Part shown: one piece after another, positions 17,325 through 31,252 of the stretch
How the letters are laid out: every line of letters begins with the position of its first letter
Numbering within the stretch: the stretch's first letter is position 1
Origin: Comamonadaceae bacterium
GTDB lineage: Bacteria > Pseudomonadota > Gammaproteobacteria > Burkholderiales > Burkholderiaceae_C
Length of the DNA stretch: 44,512 nt
Assembly: GCA_013823485.1 (NCBI GenBank)
Contig: PNMF01000009.1
Location: 1-44,512, forward strand
Direction: 5' to 3'
Translations under genes and position numbers: made by a program
The notes under the pieces: generated by a model
The model's input: only the letters and a program-made list of their open reading frames with translations
What the model was told of the DNA's origin: nothing
The model's database searches: none

Positions 17325-18284
17325 TCAGGGCCTGAGCCCGGGGTGCAGCAGGTCGGCCGACGGGGCACTGGCCAGCGTGTTGGCCCGGGTGCCGAAGGCG
17401 GCCTGCGGCAAGGTGGCGGCCAGTTCGGCCGAAGCCGCCTCCAGCAGCGGCAGCACCGAGCGCACCCGAGCGGGGTCCAGATCGGCCCGCACCAGCACCA
17501 GATTCACCGAGCCCACCGTGGCCAGCGGCGCATCGATGCCCGGGTAGGCACCGGGTGCCACCTCCATCGCCCGCAGCAGCGGGTGGCGGCGCAGGATGCC
17601 GCCGATCTGCTCCGGCTGCGGCCCCAGAAATCGGGCACCACCCGGTGCCTGGGCCAGCTGCAGGAAGCCGGGCCAGCCCTCACCGGCGCCCCACAGCGCC
17701 TCGGCCTCGCCCGCCAGCACCCGGCGCGGCGAATCGGCGGCCTGCTCCACGTAGACCGCCTGCAGGTCGCGGTCGATGTCCAGACCGATCCCGTCGAACA
17801 CCTGCCGGCCCAGTGTCACCAGGCCGCTGGACCGCACACCGAACACCACCTTTCTGCCCCTCAGGTCTTCCAGCCGGCGGTGCGGTGAAGCAGCAGGCAC
17901 GGCCAGCATGCCGGGGCTGGGGTACATGGCCCACAGGATGCGCAGGCCGCTGCCCGGCCCCTGGGCCAGCACCTCGCTGGCCACCGTGCCTTGCACCAGC
18001 CCGGCATCGAGCTGGCCGCTGCGCAGCAGGGCCAGGTTCTCGGCCGTGCCGCGTGTGGGCAGGGCCTGCAGCACGGTGCGGCCGGCGCGGGCGTTCACCC
18101 GCAGCGCCAGCTGTTCCCCGTACTGGGCAAACCCGCCGCCGGGGGTGGAGGTGCCCAGGCGGATCGGGTCGGCAGGATCGGTGGGTTGGGCAGGGTCGGC
18201 GGCGCGCAGCCGGGCCGGCAGCAGCAGCGCGGCGGCCACGCCCAGCAGGCCGCGCCGGTTCAGCGGCGGCTGCCCGGTGTTCAT
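17325..18284 (-). CDS. TAXI family TRAP transporter solute-binding protein (no TRAP membrane subunits nearby)
   Basis: Signal peptide; IRLGTSTPGGGFAQYGEQLALRVN...LQALPTRGTAENLALLRSGQLDAGLVQGTVASEVL...GIGLDIDRDLQAVYVEQAADSPRRVLAGEAEALW. Confidence 0.8.
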   Translation of the reverse strand: MNTGQPPLNRRGLLGVAAALLLPARLRAADPAQPTDPADPIRLGTSTPGGGFAQYGEQLALRVNARAGRTVLQALPTRGTAENLALLRSGQLDAGLVQGTVASEVLAQGPGSGLRILWAMYPSPGMLAVPAASPHRRLEDLRGRKVVFGVRSSGLVTLGRQVFDGIGLDIDRDLQAVYVEQAADSPRRVLAGEAEALWGAGEGWPGFLQLAQAPGGARFLGPQPEQIGGILRRHPLLRAMEVAPGAYPGIDAPLATVGSVNLVLVRADLDPARVRSVLPLLEAASAELAATLPQAAFGTRANTLASAPSADLLHPGLRP

Positions 18285-18697
18285 CCCAGCCACCGGGTGT
18301 TGTTCATCAGTTCGGCAAAGAAGGCGCGCAAGGCCTCGGGCCGCATGGCGTAGGGGTCGAACTGCGGCCCGGTGGCGTACTTGAGGAACAGCGCCTGGTT
18401 GTCCGCCACGGTGTTCACCAGCCCCATGGACCAGCCGGTGAACTGCCGGCAGACGATGGGCTCGAAGTCGAGGATGGCCGGATCGGTGTGGCGGCGGTCG
18501 CCCAGGATGCGGTGGTAGAGCTGGTTGACGACGGTGCGGTCGCCTTCCAGGCACTGCAGGAAGATGCCGTTGGACAGGCACAGCGCCCCCGTCACGCCCA
18601 GCGCCTGGTTGTTACGGCGCGAGCGCTCAAGGATGTCCTTGACGTCGAAGGGCCCGAGCTCGCGGGCCCGGCTGGCATAGAGGAGTCGGATCAACAT
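18281..18697 (-). CDS. BLUF domain blue-light photoreceptor protein
   Basis: MLIRLLYASRARELGPFDVKDILERSRRNNQALGVTGALCLSNGIFLQCLEGDRTVVNQLYHRILGDRRHTDPAILDFEPIVCRQFTGWSMG, with the BLUF Tyr, Asn, Gln and Trp/Met positions in expected places. Confidence 0.9.
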   Translation of the reverse strand: MLIRLLYASRARELGPFDVKDILERSRRNNQALGVTGALCLSNGIFLQCLEGDRTVVNQLYHRILGDRRHTDPAILDFEPIVCRQFTGWSMGLVNTVADNQALFLKYATGPQFDPYAMRPEALRAFFAELMNNTRWLG

Positions 18698-18838
18698 GGC
18701 CGGCAGGTTAGCGGCTGACCGGCCGCAGCGGTGTCCGCCGGCGGAATGCCCTGCCCGTGCGCCGGGGCAGTCCCGGATTGCCAGCACCTTGGGGCTGACC
18801 TACAGTGGGTGAGCCCTCACGACCCCCGGGAGACCCGC

Positions 18839-20851
18839 TTGACCGACCGCGCTGCGCCGCCAGCCCCAGGCGACACCCTCGACATGACCGAGTTCGCCCA
18901 GCTGGTGCGGGGCGCCTTGCTGCGCTACCGGAGCTGGCCCGACGGCACCGCCCGCCTGATGTATGTGAGCGACGGCTGCGAGGCGATCTGGGGCTTCACC
19001 GCCGGGCAGATCCTGGCCGACGAAGCCATCGTCTGGCACTGCACCGAGCCGGCCGACCGGCGCCTGATCCGGGCCTCGTTCCGGGCCGCCGGTGCGTCGC
19101 TGCAGCCCTGGTCGCACGAGTGGCGCATCACCGGCCCGCAGGGCGGCATGCGCTGGCTGCGCGGCCTGGGACGGTGCAAGCCGCAGCCCGACGGCACTCT
19201 GCTCTGGACCGTGCTGATCGACGACGCCACCCACAGCGTGCGCGCCCGCCTGCAGGAAGAAGCCAGCCGCGAGCAGCTGGGCGCCGTGTGCGACTGCCTG
19301 GCCGATGTGGCGGTGCAGCGCTTCGACGACGACATGCGCCTGAATTACTGGAACCAGGGCTCCGAGAAGATGTACGGCTACACGGCGGCCGAGGCGCTGG
19401 GGCGCGACATCATCGATCTGGTGGTGCCGGCGGACCTGCGCCGGGGCACCCGCGAGAAGCTGCAGGCACTGGCCCGGGAAGGGCAGACATCGCTGCCCTA
19501 CAACACCTGGTTCCTGCGCCGCGATGGCCGGCTGGTGGCGGTGCAGGGCACGGCGGTGGTGCTGCGCAACGCCGACGGCCGCCACGAGTTCGTCTGTGTG
19601 GACGTCGATCCCGAGAACCTCTCGCGCGTCGAGGGCGAGCGCGCCAGCCTGGAGGCCCAGCTGCGCGAGTCGCAGAAGCTCGAAGCCCTGGGCACGCTGG
19701 CCGGCGGTGTGGCGCACGACTTCAACAACATCCTGGCGGCCATCCTGGGCAACACCCGGCTGGCGCTGATGGACGCGCAGGGCCAGCCCGAGATCGTGCA
19801 GAGCCTGGAGGAAATCCGCCGCGCCGCGCACCGGGCCAAGGACCTGGTGCAGCGCATCCTGGCCTTCGGTCGGCGGCAGAACACGGTGCGCAAGGTGGTC
19901 GACATGGCCGAGGTGGTGACCGAGGCCGTCACCCTGCTCGGTGCCACCGCGCCGGGCAGCCTGCGCATCGATGTCGACTGCGACCCCGACACCCCCATGG
20001 TGCTGGCCGACGCCACCCAGCTGCAGCAGGTCCTGATCAACCTGTGCACCAACGCGTTCCACGCCATTGCCGGGCTGGAGCGGGGGCGCATCCGGGTGCG
20101 CCTGAGCGCGCACCGGGGCGCGCCGCCAGCCGCGCAGCCGGGCGAGCTGGCCATCGTCACCGACCCGTCGGGCTGGCCCGAAGTCAACGTCTGCCTGAGC
20201 GTCGAGGACAACGGCAGCGGCATGGACGCCGCCACCCTGGCCCGCCTGTTCGAGCCCTTCTTCACCACCAAGCCGGTGGGGCAGGGCACCGGGCTGGGCA
20301 TGCCGGTGGTGCACGGCATCCTGCGCGACCACCAGGGCGCCATCCAGGTGCGCAGCATCCAGGGCACGGGCTCGGTGTTCCGGGTCTACCTGCGCGGCGT
20401 CGAGGGTGCCGAGCGCCAGACCGAGGTCGACTCCTCGCTCATGGGCCTGCACGCGCCGGGCGACCCGGCCGACGGCACCCGCATCCTGTATGTGGACGAC
20501 GACGAGCTGATCGCCCGCATGGTCGGCCGCATGCTGGACCGCGACGGGCTGGTGGCGCACATCTACAGCAGCCCGCAGGTCGCGCTGGACGCGGTGCAGC
20601 GCGGCGCCGTCAGCTACGACCTGGCGGTGCTGGACTTCGCCATGCCCGGCATGAACGGACTCGAACTGGCCCGGGCCCTGCGCCGGCTGCACCCGGATCG
20701 GCCGGTGGCCATCACCTCCGGCTTCATCACCACCGAGCTGAGCCAGAAGGGGCCGGAGGCGGGCGTGGCCGAGCTGATTCCCAAGCCCAACACCGGCACC
20801 GAACTCATCAAGGCGATCCGCCGGCTGGCCGGCCGGACCCGTCAGCCCTGA
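18839..20851 (+). CDS. Soluble PAS-PAS hybrid histidine kinase with receiver domain (paralog of 6750-8780)
   Basis: LMYVSDGCEAIWGF, LEALGTLAGGVAHDFNNILAAILGNTRLALMDAQ, LFEPFFTTKPVGQGTGLGMPVVHG, ILYVDDDE...LAVLDFAMPGMNG...PKPNTGTEL. Start could be TTG 18839 or ATG 18884. Confidence 0.88.
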   Translation: MTDRAAPPAPGDTLDMTEFAQLVRGALLRYRSWPDGTARLMYVSDGCEAIWGFTAGQILADEAIVWHCTEPADRRLIRASFRAAGASLQPWSHEWRITGPQGGMRWLRGLGRCKPQPDGTLLWTVLIDDATHSVRARLQEEASREQLGAVCDCLADVAVQRFDDDMRLNYWNQGSEKMYGYTAAEALGRDIIDLVVPADLRRGTREKLQALAREGQTSLPYNTWFLRRDGRLVAVQGTAVVLRNADGRHEFVCVDVDPENLSRVEGERASLEAQLRESQKLEALGTLAGGVAHDFNNILAAILGNTRLALMDAQGQPEIVQSLEEIRRAAHRAKDLVQRILAFGRRQNTVRKVVDMAEVVTEAVTLLGATAPGSLRIDVDCDPDTPMVLADATQLQQVLINLCTNAFHAIAGLERGRIRVRLSAHRGAPPAAQPGELAIVTDPSGWPEVNVCLSVEDNGSGMDAATLARLFEPFFTTKPVGQGTGLGMPVVHGILRDHQGAIQVRSIQGTGSVFRVYLRGVEGAERQTEVDSSLMGLHAPGDPADGTRILYVDDDELIARMVGRMLDRDGLVAHIYSSPQVALDAVQRGAVSYDLAVLDFAMPGMNGLELARALRRLHPDRPVAITSGFITTELSQKGPEAGVAELIPKPNTGTELIKAIRRLAGRTRQP

Positions 20852-20877
20852 CCGCCATCCCGGCCCGGTCCGGGTCC

Positions 20878-20920
20878 GATCCCGGCTGAAATGGCCCGGG
20901 ATCGGCCGGTTTTTCCGGCC
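20878..20920 (+). terminator. Tandem hairpins downstream of the hybrid HK gene
   Basis: GATCCCGG (20878-20885)/CCGGGATC (20896-20903), followed directly by GGCCGG-TTTTT-CCGGCC (20904-20920). Confidence 0.55.
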
Positions 20921-20982
20921 ATCGCCTGCCCCCAGGCCGACCTACGATGCCCCGATATGAACTATCTCGAGGGAGTGTCGTC

Positions 20983-22536
20983 TTGAAGGACCTGAATATC
21001 TCGACCCGCCTGGTGGCGGCGTTTGCCGTCTTGCTGGGGCTGCTGCTGGCCATCGGTGCGCTGAGTGCCACCCGGGCCGTGAGCGTGCGCGACCAGCTGC
21101 TCGACATCACCGAGCGGCGCATGGCCATCGTGGCCAACCTGGAGCTGGTGCGCGACGAAGCCAACTTCCAGGCGCGTGCCGTGCGCAACATCGCCCTGTT
21201 CAATGACCCGGCCCGGATCGCCGCCGAAAAGCAGGCGCTGGCCGAATCCCGGACCCGCGTCAACGAACTGCTGACCACGCTGGACCGGCAGATCACGTCC
21301 GCCCGCGGCCGCGAGCTGATGGCGGCTTCCGCCACCGCGCGCGCGGCTTTCCGCGACAGCATGGACCGCTACCTGGCCCTGATCGCCGAGGGACGACGCG
21401 ACGACGCGGTGCAGCTCCTGATGGACTCCCTGCGACCCCTGCAGATGACCTATTTCAAGACCATCGACGCCTCGGTCGACTTCCAGGCCGAAGGCGCCCA
21501 TGCGGCCGGTGTCCAGGCCGAATCCGACGTGACCGGCCTGCTCACCGCGCTGGGGGCCTCGCTGCTGGCCGCCTTTGCCGTCGCGGTGGGCATGGCGAGC
21601 TGGATCATCCGCTCCATCACCCGCCCGCTGAACGAAGCGGTCGAGCTGGCGCGTGCCGTGTCGGCCGGTGACCTGACCCGCCAGGTGCAGGTGCGTTCCC
21701 GCGACGAAGTCGGCGTGCTGATGGCGGCGCTGGGCGAGATGCAGGCCGGGCTGGTCAGGGTGGTCGGCCAGGTCCGCAACGGTTCGGAGTCGGTGTCGAG
21801 TGCCAGCGTGCAGATTGCCCAGGGCAACCAGGACCTGAGCTCGCGCACCGAGAGCCAGGCCAGCGCGCTGGAGGAAACCGCGGCCTCGATGGAGGAGCTT
21901 TCGTCCACCGTGCGGCAGAACGCCGACAACGCGCTGCAGGCCAACCAGCTGGCCCAGACCGCATCCACCGTGGCGGTGCAGGGCGGTCAGGTGGTGTCGC
22001 AGGTGGTGCAGACCATGAAGGGCATCGAGACCAGCTCGCGCAAGATCGCCGACATCATCAGCGTGATCGACGGCATTGCGTTCCAGACCAACATCCTGGC
22101 GCTGAACGCGGCGGTGGAAGCCGCCCGTGCGGGTGAACAGGGGCGGGGCTTTGCGGTGGTGGCCGGCGAGGTGCGCAACCTGGCGCAGCGCAGCGCCAGC
22201 GCGGCCAAGGAGATCAAGGACCTGATCACCGAAAGCGTGGAGCGGGTGGCCAGCGGCACCGCGCTGGTGGACCGGGCCGGCAGCACCATGAACGAGGTGG
22301 TGGACAGCGTGCGGCGGGTCACGGACATCATGGCCGAGATCAGCGCGGCCAGCAAAGAGCAGAGCGACGGCGTCGGCCAGATCGGCGAGGCCGTGACGCA
22401 GATGGACCAGGCCACGCAGCAGAACGCGGCGCTGGTGGAAGAGATGGCGGCGGCCGCCAGCAGCCTGCGCACCCAGGCCAGCGACCTGGTCCAGGCGGTG
22501 GCGGTGTTCCGCCTGACTGGCGCAGTGGCCCGCTGA
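20983..22536 (+). CDS. Methyl-accepting chemotaxis protein
   Basis: N-terminal TM, four-helix-bundle-type periplasmic domain, HAMP-like [21 protein letters not shown], hairpin [47 protein letters not shown] start inferred (ORF extends to 20947). Confidence 0.92.
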   Translation: MKDLNISTRLVAAFAVLLGLLLAIGALSATRAVSVRDQLLDITERRMAIVANLELVRDEANFQARAVRNIALFNDPARIAAEKQALAESRTRVNELLTTLDRQITSARGRELMAASATARAAFRDSMDRYLALIAEGRRDDAVQLLMDSLRPLQMTYFKTIDASVDFQAEGAHAAGVQAESDVTGLLTALGASLLAAFAVAVGMASWIIRSITRPLNEAVELARAVSAGDLTRQVQVRSRDEVGVLMAALGEMQAGLVRVVGQVRNGSESVSSASVQIAQGNQDLSSRTESQASALEETAASMEELSSTVRQNADNALQANQLAQTASTVAVQGGQVVSQVVQTMKGIETSSRKIADIISVIDGIAFQTNILALNAAVEAARAGEQGRGFAVVAGEVRNLAQRSASAAKEIKDLITESVERVASGTALVDRAGSTMNEVVDSVRRVTDIMAEISAASKEQSDGVGQIGEAVTQMDQATQQNAALVEEMAAAASSLRTQASDLVQAVAVFRLTGAVAR

Positions 22537-22593
22537 CGCTGCAGAATCGGGCGTCCGGCCGGCAACGGCCAGCTTTGCCGTCAGGAGTCCCGC

Positions 22594-22827
22594 ATGGAGC
22601 CCATCGACCACGACATGTGCGCCCTGTTCGCCCAGCTGGGGCTGCCCAGCCAGCCGGACGAGGTGCGCCAGTTCATCCGTCGCCACCGGCCGCTGGCCAA
22701 CGGCGTGCGGCTGCATGAAGCCAGCATGTGGACCCCCTCGCAGGCCGCCCTGCTGCGCGATGCGCTGCAGCAGGACAGCGACTGGTCCGGCGTGGTGGAC
22801 CGGCTGAACGCCGCCCTGCACCCCTGA
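22594..22827 (+). CDS. DUF2789 family small protein
   Basis: MEPIDHDMCALFAQLGLPSQPDEVRQFIRRHRPLANGVRLHEASMWTPSQAALLRDALQQDSDWSGVVDRLNAAL fits DUF2789. Confidence 0.8.
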   Translation: MEPIDHDMCALFAQLGLPSQPDEVRQFIRRHRPLANGVRLHEASMWTPSQAALLRDALQQDSDWSGVVDRLNAALHP

Positions 22828-22866
22828 GGCGGCTGCCGGAAGGTCCGGCGATAAAGGACCCGGCGA

Positions 22867-24147
22867 TCAGGCCAGGGCCAGTTCCAGCAGCCGCGCGGCC
22901 CCCAGCGCCTGGGTGTCCTGCCAGCGCGGCCCCACCAGGGTCACGCCCACCGGCATGCCATGGCTGCCCCGGCCGACCGGCACCTGCACGCAAGGGGCCC
23001 CCAGCAGCGACCACAGCCGGCTGAACACCGGGTCGCCGGTGGAATCGAGCCCGGCCGGTGCTTCACCGCGCGCGCTGGGCGCGATCAGCACATCGGTCAG
23101 GCGGAACAGGGTTTCCAGCTCGGCGCGCAGCCGCACCGCCAGCTCCTGCGCCGCAAACAGCCGCTGCCGGTCAACCGCCTCACCACCGGCCAGCACCTGG
23201 GCAAAGGCCGGACTGAAGCCGTCGGCCTGTCCGCGCCGCTCGGCCGCAAAGGACGAGCGGGCTTCGTAATTCATGATGTCCACCTGCGCCTGGGCCAGCC
23301 CGGCCCAGGACTCGGGCAGCTCCACCTCCACCAGCTCGGCGCCTTCGTCTTCCAGCGCCTTGACCGCGTCGTTCCAGGCGCGGCGGGCGTCGGCATCGGC
23401 CAGATCCCAGTGGGGTGTGCGGCACAGACCCACCCGGGGCTTCACCGGCACCACCGGCGTCAGGTCCAGCCGGGCCAGCGCGCCGATGAACAGGGCCACG
23501 TCGTCCACGCTGCGGGCGAAGCCGCCCACCGTGTCCAGGCTGGGCGAGAGCGATTTCACGCCGGCCAGCGGCAGCAGGTTGTGGGTGGGCTTGTAGCCGA
23601 CGATGCCGCAGAAGGCGGCCGGCCGCATGATGGATGCGGCGGTCTGGGTGCCGAAGGCCAGCGGCACCATCTGGGCGGCCACCGCGGCTGCCGAGCCGCT
23701 GGACGAGCCGCCGGGTGTGCGGGGCGCCTGCGCCGTGCTGTGCGGGTTGCGGGTCGGGCCGGGTTTGAAGGTGGCGAATTCGGTCGTCACCGTCTTGCCC
23801 AGGATCAGCGCCCCGGCGTCGCGGCAACCGGCCACGCAGGCGGCGTCCATGACCGGGCGGTGTCGGGCATAGATGGGCGAGCCGTAGGTGGTGGGCTGGT
23901 CGGCGGTGTCCAGCAGATCCTTCACCCCCACCGGCACGCCGGCCAGCTGCCCGTCGGGGCCTTGCCGGTCCAGTTCGCGGGCCTGGGCCAGCGCCAGTTC
24001 GCTGTCGAGAAACTGCCAGGCGTGCAGTTCGGGGTCGAGTTCGGCGATGCGTTCCAGGTGCGAGCGGGTCACGGCTTCCACCGTGATCTCCCGCCGCTGG
24101 ACGGCTTGCGCGATGTGGCGCGCGCTCAGGGTGTGCAGAGGAATCAT
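22867..24147 (-). CDS. Amidase (amidase signature family)
   Basis: GVPVGVKDLLDT (catalytic Lys), TPGGSSSGSAAAVAAQMVPLAFGTQTAASIMRPAAFCGIVGYKPT (Ser-Ser-Lys triad region). Confidence 0.92.
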   Translation of the reverse strand: MIPLHTLSARHIAQAVQRREITVEAVTRSHLERIAELDPELHAWQFLDSELALAQARELDRQGPDGQLAGVPVGVKDLLDTADQPTTYGSPIYARHRPVMDAACVAGCRDAGALILGKTVTTEFATFKPGPTRNPHSTAQAPRTPGGSSSGSAAAVAAQMVPLAFGTQTAASIMRPAAFCGIVGYKPTHNLLPLAGVKSLSPSLDTVGGFARSVDDVALFIGALARLDLTPVVPVKPRVGLCRTPHWDLADADARRAWNDAVKALEDEGAELVEVELPESWAGLAQAQVDIMNYEARSSFAAERRGQADGFSPAFAQVLAGGEAVDRQRLFAAQELAVRLRAELETLFRLTDVLIAPSARGEAPAGLDSTGDPVFSRLWSLLGAPCVQVPVGRGSHGMPVGVTLVGPRWQDTQALGAARLLELALA

Positions 24148-24184
24148 GGGGCCGGAAGTTAACCCAGCCCCGTGACCGCAGCAA

Positions 24185-26155
24185 TCACATGTGTGATCCC
24201 TGGATGCGGAAGCTGCCCACCACCTCGGCCAGCCGGCGCGCCTGTTCCTTCAGGCTTTCGGCGGCGGCGGCGCTTTCTTCCACCAGCGCGGCGTTCTGCT
24301 GGGTCATCTGGTCGAGCTTGCTCACGGCGGTGTTGACCTCGGCAATGCCCTGGCTCTGCTCGGTGGCGGCCGAACTGATCTCGCTGATCACCTGGTTGAC
24401 CCGGCCCACCGAGTCCACGATTTCGGTCATGGTGCCGCCCGCTTCGCCCACCAGGCGCGAACCGGCTTCCACCTTGTCGACGCTGGTGGCAATCAGCTGC
24501 TTGATTTCCTTGGCGGCTTCGGCGCTGCGCTGGGCCAGGTTGCGCACCTCGCCGGCCACCACCGCAAAGCCCCGGCCCTGCTCGCCGGCACGGGCGGCTT
24601 CCACGGCGGCGTTCAGCGCCAGGATGTTGGTCTGGAAGGCAATGCCGTCGATCACGCCGATGATGTCGCCGATGCGCCGGCTGCTGTCGTTGATGGCGTC
24701 CATGGTCTGCACCACCTGCTGCACCACCTGGCCGCCGCGGCGGGCCACATCGGCGGCGGAGCCGGAGAGCTGGCGGGCCGAGCTGGCGGCCTGGGTGCTC
24801 TGGCTCACCGTGCCGGTGAGCTGCTCCATGCTGGCGGCGGTCTGCTGCAGGCTGCTGGCGGTCTGTTCGGTGCGGCTGGACAGGTCCTGGGTGCCGGTGG
24901 CGATTTCAGCCGACGCGGTGGCGATCGATTCGGACGACTGCTTCACCCCGGCGATGACGCGGGCCAGGGCCTGGTCGGCCTTGCGCAGGTCGGCCACCAG
25001 ATCGGCAAACTCGTCGCGGCTGGTGGCCGTCTGCACCGTGCCGAGCTGGCCGGCGGCAATGGCCTGGGCCGCCTGGGAGGCGTGGCGCATGCTGGCCGCC
25101 ATGCTCAGGTAGATGCCGACGTAGATGTAGACCGACAGCAGCACGCCGGCCAGCATGGCCAGCAGCAGCAGGTTGCGGTTCAGGGTGGCTTCGCCGGCGC
25201 GCTCGGCCAGCAGCTGGTCGAGCACCGAGCGGTTGGCTTCCACCAGCGCCCAGGCGGCGTCCAGGGTGGCGGCCGAGGCACGGGCCACGTCGGCCTGGGT
25301 CACGGCCACGGTGTCGACCTTGGTGAAATTCGTGCGGACATAGCCCAGCAGCTCCTTGGCGCTGGCCTTGAGGGTGTCGAAGCGCTGGCCCAGGGCCTGC
25401 TGCACCGCCGGGTTGGCCTTCATGGACTGGCCGAGCATGGTCTCGACGGTGCCGAAGGTGTCGTTCAGGCGGGCGTCGGTCACCTCGTAGAACTGCTTGT
25501 CGGCGGCCGACACACTCCCCCGGTTGACGTTCATGGTGGCGTAGGCCGCGATCCGCACCGCGATGCCGGCGGTGGAAGGGGTGTTGTTGGCCAGCGGATA
25601 ACCCAGGTAGAACAGGTCGGCTTCCGGGTCCTGGGCCAGGCCCGAGACGTTGCCCATGTCGCGCATGAAGCCGTAGAGGCGGCCGTACTCAGGTGCATGG
25701 GCGGCGAAGGCCTTGGCCGGGAATTCGGCGTCCATCGGCAGCGCGGCCACGTTGGCCTGCAGATCGGACCAGCCCTTGCGCAGACCGGCCAGGCCGGTGC
25801 TCATGTCGAAATACGGCTGGGCCTGGGCCACGCTGGCCTCGATGCGCGCCAGTTGCTGGTTCACCGCTGCGGCCTGCTTCTTGAAGGCTTCCAGCGCGGC
25901 CGGGTCTCCCGGCGTGCCGGTGATGGCGACGCGGCGGCTCTCGATCAGCACCTTGTTCCACTCCACCAGCTCGCCCATGAGGGCGGTGGCCACCCGCTTG
26001 GACTCCAGCGCCTGCACGCGCTCGTTCAGATCGCGCACGGCGGCAAAGCCCAGGGCCAGCAGCAGGATCAGGGTCGGGATGCCGGCCAGCAGGAACTTCG
26101 GGCCGAGTCGCAGGCGCGCCATCAGGGCGGCCGCCGGAGCAAAGAGGGTATTCAT
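24185..26155 (-). CDS. Methyl-accepting chemotaxis protein with large periplasmic domain
   Basis: [51 protein letters not shown]-like region; [54 protein letters not shown]. Confidence 0.92.
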   Translation of the reverse strand: MNTLFAPAAALMARLRLGPKFLLAGIPTLILLLALGFAAVRDLNERVQALESKRVATALMGELVEWNKVLIESRRVAITGTPGDPAALEAFKKQAAAVNQQLARIEASVAQAQPYFDMSTGLAGLRKGWSDLQANVAALPMDAEFPAKAFAAHAPEYGRLYGFMRDMGNVSGLAQDPEADLFYLGYPLANNTPSTAGIAVRIAAYATMNVNRGSVSAADKQFYEVTDARLNDTFGTVETMLGQSMKANPAVQQALGQRFDTLKASAKELLGYVRTNFTKVDTVAVTQADVARASAATLDAAWALVEANRSVLDQLLAERAGEATLNRNLLLLAMLAGVLLSVYIYVGIYLSMAASMRHASQAAQAIAAGQLGTVQTATSRDEFADLVADLRKADQALARVIAGVKQSSESIATASAEIATGTQDLSSRTEQTASSLQQTAASMEQLTGTVSQSTQAASSARQLSGSAADVARRGGQVVQQVVQTMDAINDSSRRIGDIIGVIDGIAFQTNILALNAAVEAARAGEQGRGFAVVAGEVRNLAQRSAEAAKEIKQLIATSVDKVEAGSRLVGEAGGTMTEIVDSVGRVNQVISEISSAATEQSQGIAEVNTAVSKLDQMTQQNAALVEESAAAAESLKEQARRLAEVVGSFRIQGSHM

Positions 26156-26283
26156 GTTGGGCAAGGGCGTTGTGTGACAGGGATCGACGCTCTGGGTCGT
26201 CGTCCGTGCATTTCGACACAATCGCCGCGAACTGAAGCCCCGAATACCGGTCCGCTCGCCCCCCTCTTCCGGCTGTCGCCGGC

Positions 26284-26703
26284 TTACCAGCTGCCCACGT
26301 TGGGCATGTCCACCCACGGTGCCCGGGGCGGCAGCGGATCGCCGCGTTGCAGCAGCTCGATGGAGATGTTGTCCGGCGAACGCACGAAGGCCATGTAGCC
26401 GTCGCGCGGCGGCCGGTTGATGGTCACGCCGTGCGACTGCAGCCGTTCGCAGGTGGCGTAGATGTCGTCCACCGCATAGGCCAGGTGGCCGAAATTGCGG
26501 CCGCCGGTGTAGTTCTCCGGGTCCCAGTTGTAGGTCAGTTCGACCTGGGCCTGGCTGTCGCCCGGGGCGGCCAGGAAGGCCAGGGTGAAGCGGCCCTGGG
26601 GCACCTCGCGCACGCGCAGCACTTCCAGGCCGAGCGCGTCGCGGTAGAACTTGAGGGAGGTTTCGAGGTCGGTCACGCGGACCATGGTGTGCAGGTATTT
26701 CAT
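26284..26703 (-). CDS. gloA: Lactoylglutathione lyase (glyoxalase I)
   Basis: [49 protein letters not shown]...[35 protein letters not shown]. Confidence 0.93.
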   Translation of the reverse strand: MKYLHTMVRVTDLETSLKFYRDALGLEVLRVREVPQGRFTLAFLAAPGDSQAQVELTYNWDPENYTGGRNFGHLAYAVDDIYATCERLQSHGVTINRPPRDGYMAFVRSPDNISIELLQRGDPLPPRAPWVDMPNVGSW

Positions 26704-26727
26704 GTCGGGCAGGGTTCGGTTCGGGCC

Positions 26728-30066
<3,339 letters not shown>

Positions 30067-30073
30067 CAGGACC

Positions 30074-31102
30074 TCACTTCACCAGCGACACCGAGCGGGC
30101 GTCGAGCTGGCGCATCGGGCCGACCCGCACGATGTCCAGGAAATCGGGTGCGGCCCGGGAGGTCGATCCGTCCGAGCGGGCAGCCCAGCGCGACTCCGCC
30201 TCCAGCGTGCCGAGCAGGCTCTGGCTCAGCCGCAGGCGGTAGTCGAAGTCGCCCAGCAGGCCCGCCACCTCCGGCGGCTTCACGCCCAGCAGCCGGGCAC
30301 TGGTCTGCAGCGACGGGTCGTTGCGGCTGCGCACCACCCGGATCGAGCGCTGCAGGCCGCGCAGCACCCGCACCAGCTGGTCGTCCGACAGGCCGGGGCG
30401 CGCCACCAGGTTGACGGTCAGGGTGTAGATGGGGGGCAGTTCCAGCACCTGGCCCAGCGGGCCCAGGCGCGTCAGGGCCAGCGGGCCGTTCGGGTGGAAG
30501 AACCCGGCGGCATCCACCTCGCCCTGGACCAGCGCGTCCACCGGCCGCAGCGGGTCGAGCGGCACCATGACCACATCGCGGGTGGTCAGGCCGTGAAAGC
30601 TCAGGAAGGTCTCGGTGTAGAAGTGGCTGCTGGTGCCCGGAATGAAGCCGACCCGCCGGCCACGCAGGTCGGCGCCCTGGCGGATGCCCCGGTCGGTTCG
30701 GGCCACCACCTGGTTGCTGCGCCGCGAGCTGGCGATGGTGGCGATCAGCTCCAGCGGCTGGCCGGCGCGCACCGCCAGGACCACGCTCGCATCCGACGCC
30801 ATGGCCAGATCGGCCCGCCCGCGCTGGATCTGGGCAATGCAGTCCTCGCCGTTGGTGCAGGGCACCGCATCGACGGTCAGGCCCTCGGCCCGGAAGTGAC
30901 CCTGCTCGGCGGCCACCAGCCCGGGCAGCATGCTGGGCAGCCTGGCCACCGCCAGCCGCAGGGGCACGGTCTGTGCCGCCAGCGGGCCGGCGCCCAGCGC
31001 CAGCAGGCCGGCCAGACCGACGCCGGCGATGAACCGGATGAGGGAGAGCGCCCGGCCGGGCCGGGACGGGAAGGGGGCGGAGGGCGTCGGGTCGAGGAGC
31101 AT
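30074..31102 (-). CDS. ABC transporter substrate-binding protein of SsuA/THI5-like type (no permease/ATPase nearby)
   Basis: VPLRLAVARLPSMLPGLVAAEQGHFRAEGLTVDAVPCTNGEDCIAQIQRGRADLAMASDASVVLAVRAGQPLELIATIASS...QGADLRGRRVGFIPGTSSHFYTETFLSFHGL. 7 nt before the HK start on the same strand. Confidence 0.82.
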   Translation of the reverse strand: MLLDPTPSAPFPSRPGRALSLIRFIAGVGLAGLLALGAGPLAAQTVPLRLAVARLPSMLPGLVAAEQGHFRAEGLTVDAVPCTNGEDCIAQIQRGRADLAMASDASVVLAVRAGQPLELIATIASSRRSNQVVARTDRGIRQGADLRGRRVGFIPGTSSHFYTETFLSFHGLTTRDVVMVPLDPLRPVDALVQGEVDAAGFFHPNGPLALTRLGPLGQVLELPPIYTLTVNLVARPGLSDDQLVRVLRGLQRSIRVVRSRNDPSLQTSARLLGVKPPEVAGLLGDFDYRLRLSQSLLGTLEAESRWAARSDGSTSRAAPDFLDIVRVGPMRQLDARSVSLVK

Positions 31103-31252
31103 GGGGACAGCGGCAGGCCGGGGTCAGCGGCGGGATGGCTGCTGCACGGCGGCTCAATTATTGGGGGTTCGCCCGGCCCGGCGGCTTGGTGTTTTCCGGC
31201 ATGAGTGGTGCACGCAACAGTGGCCCCGGCTCCCTCTGCCGCCTCCGTCGGA

